Origin: AAA044-D11 sp965268555
GTDB lineage: Bacteria > Actinomycetota > Actinomycetes > Nanopelagicales > Nanopelagicaceae
Reading direction: 5' to 3'
DNA: 64,000 nucleotides
NCBI GenBank assembly: GCA_965268555.1
Contig: OZ254174.1
Location: forward strand, 1,302,001 to 1,366,000
This document shows, one piece after another, positions 17,418 through 26,286 of the stretch. The notes beneath the pieces were generated by a model. It made no database searches and was not told the origin of the DNA. It saw nothing but the letters and a program-made list of their open reading frames with translations. A program made the position numbers and the translations under genes. Each line of letters begins with the position of its first letter. Position 1 is the stretch's first letter.

Positions 17418-18665
17418 TTAATTGCCCTTCTCTGCCACCGACGCATTAAGCGCGATGTCGCTTCGATAATGGCTGCCGGCTAATGAAATCCGCGAAATTG
17501 TTCGATATGCGGCGTCGCGGGCCTGGGTTAAATCACTGCCAAGTCCAGTCACAGTAAGAACGCGACCACCAGCAGAGTGCAGAACGCCATCGCGTAATTG
17601 GGTTCCGGCATGAAAGACCGAGGAATTCGAATTTGTTTGGATGCCAGTGATTGGTTCGCCAACTTTTGGATCACTTGGATATCCCTTGGAAGCTAAGACA
17701 ACTGTTACTGCAGAATCATCTGACCATTCAAGATCGCCGAAGTTTTCTAAATTCTTTGTTGCGGCGGCAAATAATAATTGTGCAAGTGGTGTTTTAAGTC
17801 GTGGCAATAGAACTTGAGTTTCTGGATCACCAAAGCGCGCATTGAATTCAATAACTTTTGTACCACGTGAAGTGAGTGCAAGACCGGCATAGAGAAGTCC
17901 GACGAATGGGGTTCCGCGCGCAGCCATCTCTTTAATTGTTGGATTTAAAACTTGATCTAAAGTTTCTTCCATAATGTCATCTGGCGCCCAAGGCAACGGT
18001 GAATATGCGCCCATGCCACCAGTGTTTGGTCCGAGATCGCCATCTTGTGCTCGTTTGAAATCTTGTGCAGGTTGCATCGCAATTACTGTTTTGCCATCGC
18101 TGATACCGAATAGTGAAACTTCAGGGCCATCTAGAAATTCTTCGATAACAACTTGGTCTGATAGAAGTGCATGTGCGATTGCAACGCCTCGATCATTTGT
18201 AACAACTACGCCTTTGCCGGCAGCAAGGCCATCATGTTTAACAACATAGGGCGCACCAAATGCATCAAGTGCTTTCTCGATTTCGGTGCGGTTGTTGCAG
18301 GTAAAACTCTTGGCAGTAGGAACACCGGCATCTCGCATAACTTGCTTGGCAAAATCTTTTGAGCCTTCTAATTGCGCCGCAGCCTTTGATGGACCAAAGC
18401 AGGCGATATTGGCTTTGTTAAGCGCATCGGCAAGGCCGTTTACTAAAGGTTTTTCGGGACCAACAACAACTAAATCAATTGCTAACTTCGTTGCGAGGGC
18501 AACGACTGCGTTGTTATCTGATGTATCGATATCGTGACATAACGCAATTTCTGCGATGCCTGGATTTCCGGGTGCTACGTGTAGTTCTTCTAAAGTTGTA
18601 TCGCGATTTAGTGCTGCGGCTAAGGCGTGTTCACGCCCACCGGAACCAATCAGCAATACTTTCAA
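17418..18665 (-). CDS. purD: Phosphoribosylamine-glycine ligase
   Basis: 415 aa ATP-grasp enzyme making GAR from phosphoribosylamine, glycine and ATP. Motifs: VLLIGSGGREHALA at the start, VVVGPEKPLVNGLAD, FGPSKAAAQLEGSK, YVVKHDGLAAGKGVVV, PNTGGMGAYSPLP and EFNARFGDPETQVLLP. The start overlaps the purA stop by 4 bp. Confidence 0.97.
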   Translation of the reverse strand: MKVLLIGSGGREHALAAALNRDTTLEELHVAPGNPGIAEIALCHDIDTSDNNAVVALATKLAIDLVVVGPEKPLVNGLADALNKANIACFGPSKAAAQLEGSKDFAKQVMRDAGVPTAKSFTCNNRTEIEKALDAFGAPYVVKHDGLAAGKGVVVTNDRGVAIAHALLSDQVVIEEFLDGPEVSLFGISDGKTVIAMQPAQDFKRAQDGDLGPNTGGMGAYSPLPWAPDDIMEETLDQVLNPTIKEMAARGTPFVGLLYAGLALTSRGTKVIEFNARFGDPETQVLLPRLKTPLAQLLFAAATKNLENFGDLEWSDDSAVTVVLASKGYPSDPKVGEPITGIQTNSNSSVFHAGTQLRDGVLHSAGGRVLTVTGLGSDLTQARDAAYRTISRISLAGSHYRSDIALNASVAEKGN

Positions 18666-19945
18666 ATGAAGTCCCTTACTGAAATTGTTTGATCACGGCC
18701 AGGTCCGACTCCGATTGCACTTATTGGCGCCTCGGAAATCTTCTCTAGATAACTAACGTAGGCCTGGGCATTTGCAGGTAGATCGCTAAATTTGCGAGCA
18801 CCTGAAATATCTTCAGACCAACCAGGTAGATATTCGTAAATTGGTTTTGCGTGGTGGAAATCTGTTTGTGAAGCTGGAAGTTCTTCAACGCGTACGCCGT
18901 CAATTTCATATGCAACACAAACTGGAATTTTCTCCCAGCCAGTTAATACATCGAGTTTTGTTAAGAAGAAATCGGTAAGTCCGTTAACGCGAACTGCGTA
19001 ACGCGCAATCGGTGCGTCATACCAACCACAGCGACGGGCGCGACCAGTGGTAACACCAACTTCGCCGCCAATGCGACGTAGCGCTTCGCCATCTTCATCG
19101 AAGAGCTCGGTTGGGAATGGACCGGAACCAACGCGAGTTGTGTAAGCCTTAACAATTCCAATTACGCGAGTGATCTTTGTTGGTCCGATTCCAGAACCAG
19201 TAGATGCACCGCCGGCAGTTGGGTTTGATGATGTTACGAATGGATATGTTCCGTGATCGACATCGAGCAGAGTTCCTTGGGAACCTTCGAGAAGTACGGT
19301 TTTACCTGCCTTTAAAGCTTTATCTAGAAGCAGCGCAGTGTCTGTTACATATGGCCGCAAGATTTCGGCATAGGCCAAATATTCGGCCAATACTTCTTCA
19401 ATCTCGATGCCTTTGCGATTGAAAACTTTAATTAGAACTTGGTTCTTATCGCGAAGTGCGCCTTCAATTTTTTGACGCAAGATTGATGGATCAAATAAAT
19501 CTTGAACACGAATTCCGATGCGATTTATCTTGTCGGCATATGCCGGTCCGATTCCGCGACCAGTTGTCCCGATCTTTGAATTACCTAAGAAACGTTCTGA
19601 CACTTTGTCGATGGTGCGGTGGTAAGGCGTAATTAAATGTGCATTGGTGCTGATCTTTAACTTTGAAGTATCAATGCCGCGTTCGTTAAGGCCTTTGATT
19701 TCTTCAAGCAAAACTGAAGGATCAATTACAACACCGTTACCGATAACCGGAACCACGTTCGGTGACAAAATTCCAGATGGCAATAAGTGCAACGCATATT
19801 TCTGATCACCAATTACAACTGTATGGCCCGCATTGTTTCCGCCTTGATAGCGAACAACATAATCAACGCGGTCGCCAAGTAGATCGGTGGCTTTACCTTT
19901 ACCTTCATCGCCCCATTGGGCACCGAGCAGAACTAGTGCTGGCAT
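18662..19945 (-). CDS. purA: Adenylosuccinate synthetase
   Basis: 427 aa. GTP-dependent condensation of IMP and aspartate to adenylosuccinate, the first step to AMP. Motifs: LGAQWGDEGKGKATDLLG (P-loop), GGNNAGHTV, TTGRGIGPAYADK, LLEGSQGTLLDVDHGTYPFVTSS and GVTTGRARRCGW. The start directly abuts the fba stop. With purB in the same operon, the complete IMP-to-AMP route is encoded here. Confidence 0.97.
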   Translation of the reverse strand: MPALVLLGAQWGDEGKGKATDLLGDRVDYVVRYQGGNNAGHTVVIGDQKYALHLLPSGILSPNVVPVIGNGVVIDPSVLLEEIKGLNERGIDTSKLKISTNAHLITPYHRTIDKVSERFLGNSKIGTTGRGIGPAYADKINRIGIRVQDLFDPSILRQKIEGALRDKNQVLIKVFNRKGIEIEEVLAEYLAYAEILRPYVTDTALLLDKALKAGKTVLLEGSQGTLLDVDHGTYPFVTSSNPTAGGASTGSGIGPTKITRVIGIVKAYTTRVGSGPFPTELFDEDGEALRRIGGEVGVTTGRARRCGWYDAPIARYAVRVNGLTDFFLTKLDVLTGWEKIPVCVAYEIDGVRVEELPASQTDFHHAKPIYEYLPGWSEDISGARKFSDLPANAQAYVSYLEKISEAPISAIGVGPGRDQTISVRDFI

Positions 19946-20980
19946 TTAGGCGCGCAATGAAGTGCCGGTGGAACGAAGATCTTCGCAAGCAAGTACAACG
20001 CGTGCTGCGATGCCGGCTTCTGCAGCCTTGCCCCATGCACGTGGGTCGTATGCTTTTTTATTTCCAACTTCGCCATCAATCTTTAGAACACCATCATAAT
20101 TTTTCATTACGTGATCAACGATTGGGCGAGTAAACGCGTATTGCGTATCGGTATCGATATTCATCTTGATTACACCGTAATCAAGGGCTTCGCGGATCTC
20201 TGAAAGTAGTGAGCCAGAACCACCGTGGAATACCAAGTCCATTGGCTTTGAGCCAGCAGGAAGTCCGTGCTTTGCAGCAACTGCATCTTGAAGTGTCTTA
20301 AGGATTGCTGGTTGTAGAACAACGTTTCCTGGCTTGTAAACACCGTGAACGTTTCCAAATGTTGCCGCAACCATGTAGCGACCACGTTCGCCCATTCCCA
20401 AAGTTTCAACTGTCATCAGCGCATCTTCAGGTGTGGAATACAACTTCGCATCATGCTTTGCTTCGATGCCATCTTCTTCGCCGCCAACAACACCGATTTC
20501 AATTTCAAGAAGAGTGCGAGCTGCTTCAGATTTTGTAATTAGCTCATCCGCAATTTTCATATTCTCTGGCATTGAAACTGCAGAGCCGTCCCACATGTGT
20601 GAATTAAATAATGGAGCCTTGCCAGATTTAATTCGGTCGGCGCCAATTGCAAGCAGCGGGCGCATAAAGCCATCAAGCTTTTCAACTGGGCAGTGATCGG
20701 TGTGAATTGCAATGTTAACGTCGTAATTTTTCGCAACGATGTGTGCGTATTCGGCGAGGGCAACTGCGCCATCAACCATGTTCTTTACCGTTGATCCAGA
20801 AAGGTATTCCGCTCCGCCCCAAGAAATTTGGACGAGGCCATCAGATTTTGCTTCTGCAAATCCACGAATTGCTCCGATCAACGTTTGTGATGATGAGACG
20901 TTAATTGCGGGATATGCAAAGGCTTTTGCCTTCGCGCGATCCAACATTTCGGCATAAATTTCCGGGGTTGCAATTGGCAT
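19946..20980 (-). CDS. fba: Class II fructose-bisphosphate aldolase
   Basis: 344 aa from the chosen ATG at 20980. That start has GGGAG about 8 nt upstream and yields MPIATPEIYAEML, the family N-terminus; the frame opens 17 codons further up, but without a ribosome site. Zn-dependent aldolase of glycolysis and gluconeogenesis. Motifs: AYPAINVSSSQT, IHTDHCPVEKLDGF (zinc ligands), EIEIGVVGGEEDG, FHGGSGSL and KMNIDTDTQYAFT. First gene of the long leftward operon, so aldolase and AMP synthesis are apparently transcribed together. Confidence 0.96.
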   Translation of the reverse strand: MPIATPEIYAEMLDRAKAKAFAYPAINVSSSQTLIGAIRGFAEAKSDGLVQISWGGAEYLSGSTVKNMVDGAVALAEYAHIVAKNYDVNIAIHTDHCPVEKLDGFMRPLLAIGADRIKSGKAPLFNSHMWDGSAVSMPENMKIADELITKSEAARTLLEIEIGVVGGEEDGIEAKHDAKLYSTPEDALMTVETLGMGERGRYMVAATFGNVHGVYKPGNVVLQPAILKTLQDAVAAKHGLPAGSKPMDLVFHGGSGSLLSEIREALDYGVIKMNIDTDTQYAFTRPIVDHVMKNYDGVLKIDGEVGNKKAYDPRAWGKAAEAGIAARVVLACEDLRSTGTSLRA

Positions 20981-21123
20981 TTTTAATCTCCCAAATCGAG
21001 TGTTAGCTGGCGTAAATCTCTGGCCGGGCACTTCGGTGGGCTGCGGTGAGGCTTACGGCATATCCCACCACATTTTGGGGCGGATTGGAAAACCGTGCGT
21101 ATAACGACGCGAGTTAGCGGCTC

Positions 21124-21270
21124 TTAATTCACCCCGAAAAAGCTGAGTAGATGGGTCAGGCCGATAGACCCGATATTGCTATGCAGGGCCAGCTTTCCGA
21201 CTCGGGCCACCGCTTTAATTGCGATGGTTAAAACGTGCAGATTTGTAATCAGATTTATTATGGATCCCAA
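21124..21270 (-). CDS. Putative 48-aa hydrophobic small protein
   Basis: A short frame in the otherwise empty fba-acs intergenic region. It starts with TTG at 21270, exactly 7 nt after a perfect AAGGAG (21278-21283), and ends with TAA at 21124. The predicted peptide begins MGSIINLITNLHVLTIAIKA and ends LTHLLSFFGVN; it is rich in Ile/Leu/Val with a few Lys/Arg, like a small membrane-associated or amphipathic peptide. No family recognised. It points toward fba, which starts 143 bp downstream, so it could also be a leader peptide. The ribosome site is the main evidence. Confidence 0.42.
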   Translation of the reverse strand: MGSIINLITNLHVLTIAIKAVARVGKLALHSNIGSIGLTHLLSFFGVN

Positions 21271-21284
21271 GTTTGTACTCCTTA

Positions 21285-21305
21285 GTTATTAACTGTTATT
21301 AACAG
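21285..21305. promoter_or_regulatory. Tandem repeat and palindrome between the small ORF and acs
   Basis: GTTATTAAC occurs twice (21285-21293 and 21295-21303), and the second copy lies in the perfect palindrome CTGTTATTAACAG (21293-21305). It is just upstream of the small-ORF ribosome site and about 110 bp upstream of the acs start. A likely operator for a dimeric regulator; the regulator is unknown. Confidence 0.4.
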
Positions 21306-21415
21306 ATTGCTTGCTTGGGAAAGATAGAGAGATTGCGCTCAATTTTTTTGGGTGTGATGAAAAAACTTGGACAAAGTTATGGTGTGCAAAACTCTTGGCT
21401 GGTAACCTTCAAAAC

Positions 21416-23368
21416 ATGACGACCCTTGAAAATCTCGGCTCTGAAGATCGCAAATTTCCGCCTTCACCCGAGTTCGCCGCACAAGCAAATGCCAAAGCAG
21501 AAATGTATGACCGCGCAAAGGCCGATCGCTTAAAGTTTTGGGAAGATGCCGCAAGTGCGCTGCATTGGGAGAAAAAATGGGACACAGTTTTAGATTGGCA
21601 GATTCCATTTGCTAAGTGGTTTGTCGGTGGAAAAATTAATGCTTGCTATAACGCAGTCGACCGAAATGTTTTAGAGGGTCGCGGGGATCGCGTCGCTTTC
21701 TATTTCGAAGGCGAACCTGGTGATACTAGAAAGATTACCTACTCAGATTTGCTTAGTGAAGTTTCAAAACTTGCAAATGCGTTAACTGAAATCGGAATTA
21801 CCTCTGGTGATCGCGTCGCGATTTATATGCCGATGATTCCCGAAGCTGCGATTGCAATGCTTGCTTGTGCGCGAATTGGTGCGATGCACTCAGTTATCTT
21901 CGGTGGCTTCTCTGCAGATGCTGTAACAGTTCGAAATAACGATGCAAAAGCGAAGCTAGTAATTACTGCAGACGGTGGCTTTAGAAAAGGTGCACCGTTT
22001 GCCTTGAAACCAACGGTTGATGCCGCTTTAGCTGGATCGCCAACCGTTAAAAATGTTTTAGTTGTGAAGCGCACCGGTCAAGAGACAGAAATGGTTGCAG
22101 GTCGCGATATTTGGTGGAATGACATTGTCGATCGCCAATCCGATAAGCATGTGGCACAAGGCTTTGATAGCGAACACGGATTATTTATTCTTTATACATC
22201 TGGCACAACTGCAAAGCCCAAAGGTATTTATCACACGACCGGTGGGTATTTAACGCAGGCCGCTTTCACACACAAGATGGTCTTTGATTTAAAACCAGAG
22301 AGCGATGTTTATTGGTGCACCGCTGATATTGGTTGGGTTACTGGGCATTCATATGTTGTTTACGGGCCACTTACAAATGGTGCGACGCAAGTTATGTATG
22401 AGGGCACACCAGATACCCCAAGTAAATCTAGAATGTTTGAAATTATTGAGAAATATAAAGTTTCAATTCTTTATACCGCACCAACTTTGATCCGTACTTG
22501 GATGAAGTGGGGCGATGAATATCCAAATGGCAGTGATTTATCTTCACTTCGTTTGCTTGGATCTGTTGGTGAACCAATCAATCCCGAAGCCTGGATGTGG
22601 TACCGCGAAGTAATTGGTGGAAATCGTTGCCCAATTGTTGATACTTGGTGGCAGACCGAGACTGGTTCAATCATGATTTCACCGCTTCCTGGTGTCACTG
22701 AAACAAAACCTGGTTCAGCAATGCGCGCACTTCCCGGAATTAGCGCACGTGTAATTGATGAGAGCGGAAAAGAGGTTGCACTTGGCGGCGGCGGATATCT
22801 TGCGCTGACTGAACCTTGGCCATCAATGCTTCGCGGAATTTGGGGCGAGGAAGAGCGTTACAAAGAAACTTATTGGTCACGCTTCAACGGAAAATATTTT
22901 GCTGGTGATGGCGCCAAGATTGATGAAGATGGTGCAGTCTGGTTGCTTGGTCGCGTAGATGATGTAATGAATATTTCTGGTCACCGTATTTCAACTACTG
23001 AAGTTGAATCTGCACTTGTTTCACATGAAGTTGTTGCTGAAGCTGCAGTTGTTGGTGCAAAAGATGAGATGACTGGGCAAGCGATTGTGGCCTTCGTTAT
23101 TTTGCGCGGCGGCATCGATCACTTAGATGGTGAAGCTTTAGTAAAACAATTGCGTGATCACGTCGCAAAAGAAATTGGTGCAATCGCAAAGCCTCGTCAG
23201 ATTGTTGTTGTAGCCGAACTTCCAAAGACTCGAAGCGGAAAAATTATGCGCCGGTTGTTGCAGGATGTCGCTGAAAATCGCGCAGTTGGTGATTCGACCA
23301 CCCTTGCCGATCCAAACATTATGAAGCTAATTAGCGATGGTTTGAAATCTGGAAAGAGCGAAGATTAA
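21416..23368 (+). CDS. acs: Acetyl-CoA synthetase (AMP-forming)
   Basis: 650 aa from ATG 21416. The frame is open 35 codons further upstream, but those residues do not resemble the family and 650 aa is the usual size. It activates acetate to acetyl-AMP and then acetyl-CoA. Motifs: WFVGGKINACYNAVDRN, YTSGTTAKPKGIYHTTGGYL (P-loop-like A3), TADIGWVTGHSY, DTWWQTETGSI, GRVDDVMNISGHRIST and the C-terminal SGKIMRRLL with the acetylatable Lys. Its stop shares a TTAA with the convergent cvpA stop. Confidence 0.96.
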   Translation: MTTLENLGSEDRKFPPSPEFAAQANAKAEMYDRAKADRLKFWEDAASALHWEKKWDTVLDWQIPFAKWFVGGKINACYNAVDRNVLEGRGDRVAFYFEGEPGDTRKITYSDLLSEVSKLANALTEIGITSGDRVAIYMPMIPEAAIAMLACARIGAMHSVIFGGFSADAVTVRNNDAKAKLVITADGGFRKGAPFALKPTVDAALAGSPTVKNVLVVKRTGQETEMVAGRDIWWNDIVDRQSDKHVAQGFDSEHGLFILYTSGTTAKPKGIYHTTGGYLTQAAFTHKMVFDLKPESDVYWCTADIGWVTGHSYVVYGPLTNGATQVMYEGTPDTPSKSRMFEIIEKYKVSILYTAPTLIRTWMKWGDEYPNGSDLSSLRLLGSVGEPINPEAWMWYREVIGGNRCPIVDTWWQTETGSIMISPLPGVTETKPGSAMRALPGISARVIDESGKEVALGGGGYLALTEPWPSMLRGIWGEEERYKETYWSRFNGKYFAGDGAKIDEDGAVWLLGRVDDVMNISGHRISTTEVESALVSHEVVAEAAVVGAKDEMTGQAIVAFVILRGGIDHLDGEALVKQLRDHVAKEIGAIAKPRQIVVVAELPKTRSGKIMRRLLQDVAENRAVGDSTTLADPNIMKLISDGLKSGKSED

Positions 23369-23853
23369 TTTAAAGCTTTAATTTTCGCCGTTACGTTCTT
23401 GATAATCATCGGGGTGTATTTATCAATCTCTTGGTAAATACCGCTGGTGGGAATGTTTTTATCAGCCCATTGCCAAGGAGTTGCCAGGCAAATTGTTGCA
23501 ATTAGATATGTCATGAGTGCGGTGCGAATTACGGAGAAAGCAGAGCCAAGTAGTGAATCAAGCCATCTGAAGGGGCCAAAGAGAATCCGATTGTGAAAGA
23601 ACTCCGCAAATTTAGATAACAACCATTGGCCAATTGATGAGCCGATTGCAATTGCAACAAGGAGAAGTCCAAATTTTCCGAAGACGCTCTGCCAATCTTT
23701 TAAGTAATTCCAAGAGATTGCCAGGCCTAAAACTCCACCACCAACATAACCAACCATAGAGAAAACAGATTTTAGAAAGCCAGCGCGATAGCCGCGAATA
23801 AATGAGCCCAGAATTAAGAGGGCTAAGACGATATCTACCCAGTCATATTTCAT
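23365..23853 (-). CDS. CvpA family membrane protein
   Basis: 162 aa with four predicted membrane segments. The start WVDIVLALLILGSFIRGYRAGFLKSVFSMVGYVGG is the CvpA signature region. CvpA is linked to colicin V production in E. coli; its general role is unclear. Last gene of nth-tlpA-cvpA, overlapping tlpA by 4 bp and convergent with acs (4-bp overlap). Confidence 0.85.
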   Translation of the reverse strand: MKYDWVDIVLALLILGSFIRGYRAGFLKSVFSMVGYVGGGVLGLAISWNYLKDWQSVFGKFGLLLVAIAIGSSIGQWLLSKFAEFFHNRILFGPFRWLDSLLGSAFSVIRTALMTYLIATICLATPWQWADKNIPTSGIYQEIDKYTPMIIKNVTAKIKALN

Positions 23854-24380
23854 AAGTTGATTCCCAAATACTTTTCGACATCAGAAAAAAGCTGATCTTT
23901 CGATTTCAATACGCCAATATGTTTGTAGGCGACTTCACTCTTAGAATTTAAATACCAAGTAACTGGAACTCCCATACCGAATGAACTTTTTGTAGATCCA
24001 TCTACATCATAAAGATTTGGCCAACTCATACCTTGTTCGATTACAAATTTTCGAGCTGATTCCATATTGGCTTCTTCAACATCGATGCCGATGATTTTTA
24101 CCTTTCCAGTTGCGGCAAGTTCGCGCAAGAAGGGCATCTCTTGGCGACAAGGAATACACCAAGATCCCCAGACGTTAATCACCGCTGGACCTGTGATTGA
24201 TTCTAAGAGAACTTTTGAATTGCCATCTAAACAAGAAAGTGTGGTGCCAGATGTTTTACTTGTATCGGTTGCGATTGTTGTGCAAGAAATAACTTCACCT
24301 TTCGCAACTTTTGTGGGCGTGGATGACCCGCATGAAGTTAAGGTGAGAATCGAGATAAGTGCAGCGGAGATTAACTTCAT
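23850..24380 (-). CDS. TlpA-like thioredoxin-fold lipoprotein
   Basis: 176 aa. A lipoprotein signal (LTLTSC, lipidated Cys17) is followed by a thioredoxin fold with redox motif WCIPC (Cys75, Cys78) in NVWGSWCIPCRQEMPFL, and the cis-Pro region GVPVTWYL. It probably acts as a membrane-anchored thiol:disulfide reductase outside the membrane, for example in cytochrome c maturation; the partner is not visible here. It overlaps nth and cvpA by 4 bp each. Confidence 0.9.
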   Translation of the reverse strand: MKLISAALISILTLTSCGSSTPTKVAKGEVISCTTIATDTSKTSGTTLSCLDGNSKVLLESITGPAVINVWGSWCIPCRQEMPFLRELAATGKVKIIGIDVEEANMESARKFVIEQGMSWPNLYDVDGSTKSSFGMGVPVTWYLNSKSEVAYKHIGVLKSKDQLFSDVEKYLGINL

Positions 24381-25057
24381 CGAAAATCCGCATCCGTTTT
24401 CAATAGAGCCATGGCTTTAACTTTATCCATTTCTCCAATGCCAAATGAGGGACACAACTTAGCTAATGGGCAGGCGCCGCAAGCAGGTTTACGGGAATGA
24501 CAGATTCGACGGCCATGCCAGATCATTCGTTGCGAGAGATTGGTCCACTCTTTTCTCGGGATTAATTTGCCGACTTCGTGTTCAACTTTTACTGGATCCA
24601 TTGATTGGCTCCAGCCAAATCTCCGACTTAGCCTTCCAAAGTGGGTATCAACTGTTATTCCGGGAATATCAAAGGCATGACCTAGTACTACATTTGCAGT
24701 TTTGCGACCAACGCCTGGAAGTTTTACTAACTCATTCAAATCCGCAGGAACTTGCCCGCCGTATTCATTCATAATTTTTATCGCCGAGCCTTTTAAGCTT
24801 CGAGCTTTGCCACGGAAAAATCCCGTGGAGTGAATTAACTCTTCAATTACCGCAAGATCTGCGCCTGCCATTTTCTTTGGAGTTCCAAATTTTTTGAATA
24901 ACTTTGGTGTAACCATATTTACGCGCTTATCAGTGCATTGCGCAGATAAAACTGTTGCGCAGAGAAGTTGGAATGGTGATTCAAAATCTAATTCACAGCG
25001 AACGTTTGGATAGGTTTTCGACAAGGTCCGATAAATCGCGCGGGCCTGTGTGCTCAT
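24377..25057 (-). CDS. nth: Endonuclease III
   Basis: 226 aa DNA glycosylase/AP lyase for oxidised pyrimidines. Helix-hairpin-helix LPGVGRKTA with catalytic Lys119, catalytic Asp137 in TVDTHFGRL, and a C-terminal 4Fe-4S loop with Cys spacing C-x6-C-x2-C-x5-C. Actinobacteria usually carry nth next to the crp-type regulator, as here (divergent, 56 bp from crp). Confidence 0.96.
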   Translation of the reverse strand: MSTQARAIYRTLSKTYPNVRCELDFESPFQLLCATVLSAQCTDKRVNMVTPKLFKKFGTPKKMAGADLAVIEELIHSTGFFRGKARSLKGSAIKIMNEYGGQVPADLNELVKLPGVGRKTANVVLGHAFDIPGITVDTHFGRLSRRFGWSQSMDPVKVEHEVGKLIPRKEWTNLSQRMIWHGRRICHSRKPACGACPLAKLCPSFGIGEMDKVKAMALLKTDADFR

Positions 25058-25113
25058 ATGGAAGAGATTAGCCCGATTGGAGTTCGAAGCGCCATTGTGG
25101 GTATCCTTTGAAA

Positions 25114-25812
25114 ATGCCTACCCCCAAGGAAATCAACGAAGAGAGCGTCGTTCGTAAAGCTCCGTTATTTAGCGCCTTAGATGACGCGGCATCTGCAACT
25201 CTTCGCGAATCTATGACGCCAGTTAAAGTCGCAAAGGGAAATACGCTTTTCAAAGAGGGCGATGCAGGCGATCGACTTTATGTTGTTGTTGAAGGAAAAT
25301 TAAAACTTGGAACAACCTCGACAGATGGCCGGGAGAATTTACTTTCAATTCTTGGACCTGGCGAAATGTTCGGTGAACTTTCACTCTTTGATCCAGGGCC
25401 ACGCACCGCAACTGCTACAGCAGTAACTGATGCCAGATTGCTCTCACTTTCAAATGACAAAGTTATTGGTTGGGTTACTCAACATCCAAAAGTCTCACTG
25501 CAATTACTTGGTCGATTAGCCCAACGTCTGCGTCGCAGCAATGAAGTACTTTCAGACTTAGTTTTCTCTGATGTTCCAGGTCGGGTTGCCAAGGCAATCA
25601 TGGATCTTGGAACACGTTTCGGTGTCACAAAAGATGATGGCCTTCATGTGAATCACGATTTAACTCAAGAAGAGTTGGCTCAACTTGTTGGTGCATCACG
25701 CGAAACAGTTAATAAAGCTCTTGCTGATTTCGCAGGACGAGGCTGGGTTCGCTTAGAACCGCGCGCAGTTGTCGTGCTTGATCTTGAGCGCCTATCTAAG
25801 CGCGGTCGTTAA
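25114..25812 (+). CDS. Crp/Fnr-family regulator, GlxR/Crp-like
   Basis: 232 aa from ATG 25114 (a TTG two codons upstream is possible). N-terminal cyclic-nucleotide-binding domain with GEMFGELSLFDPGPRTATATAV, the cAMP pocket of actinobacterial GlxR/Crp, then a dimer helix and a C-terminal winged HTH with LTQEELAQLVGASRETVNKALADF. A global carbon regulator in relatives. Divergent from nth. No obvious TGTGA-N6-TCACA site was seen in the window. Confidence 0.92.
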   Translation: MPTPKEINEESVVRKAPLFSALDDAASATLRESMTPVKVAKGNTLFKEGDAGDRLYVVVEGKLKLGTTSTDGRENLLSILGPGEMFGELSLFDPGPRTATATAVTDARLLSLSNDKVIGWVTQHPKVSLQLLGRLAQRLRRSNEVLSDLVFSDVPGRVAKAIMDLGTRFGVTKDDGLHVNHDLTQEELAQLVGASRETVNKALADFAGRGWVRLEPRAVVVLDLERLSKRGR

Positions 25813-25827
25813 AACTTACTTAAGTAC

Positions 25828-26286
25828 TTATTTAAGTTCGAAAGTTAATTCGACTTCAACTGGTGAGTTAAGTGGAAGTTCGGCAACACCTAGCGCAGAT
25901 CTTGCATGCTTTCCATTTACATCGCCCCAAAGTGCAAGCAATAACTCAGATGCGCCATTGATAACGGCAGGTTGATTTACAAATCCTGGTGCGCCATTTA
26001 CATAGCCAACTACTCGCACGATGCGTGCGACATCATCAACATCTGCAACTAAATTCAAGGCTGCAAGTGCATTTAGCGCACATAGTTGGGCAAGTTCTTT
26101 AGCTTCTTCAATGGTTACATCGCTGCCAACTTTTCCGGTTTTTGCAATTGCGCCATTAAGCATCGGAAGTTGTCCGGCTGTGAAAACTAGCTTTCCAGTT
26201 TTGACTGCAGGAACATATGCGGCCAATGGAAGCGCTGCTACAGGGAGTTCTAGGCCCATCTCTTTTAATTTTTTACGTACATTCAT
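25828..26286 (-). CDS. RidA family protein
   Basis: 152 aa, YjgF/YER057c/UK114 fold. VFTAGQLPM and the C-terminal ALWGDVNGKHARSALGVAELPLNSPVEVELTFEL mark the family. Family members deaminate reactive enamine/imine intermediates. This one lies in the longer subgroup common in actinobacteria beside crp/nth. Start codon shares an A with the upstream stop (TAATG), so translation is likely coupled. Confidence 0.9.
   Translation of the reverse strand: MNVRKKLKEMGLELPVAALPLAAYVPAVKTGKLVFTAGQLPMLNGAIAKTGKVGSDVTIEEAKELAQLCALNALAALNLVADVDDVARIVRVVGYVNGAPGFVNQPAVINGASELLLALWGDVNGKHARSALGVAELPLNSPVEVELTFELK

Noticed and set aside
21311..21415. 35-codon extension of acetyl-CoA synthetase
   Set aside because: Residues do not match the family; 650 aa from ATG 21416 is the usual length.
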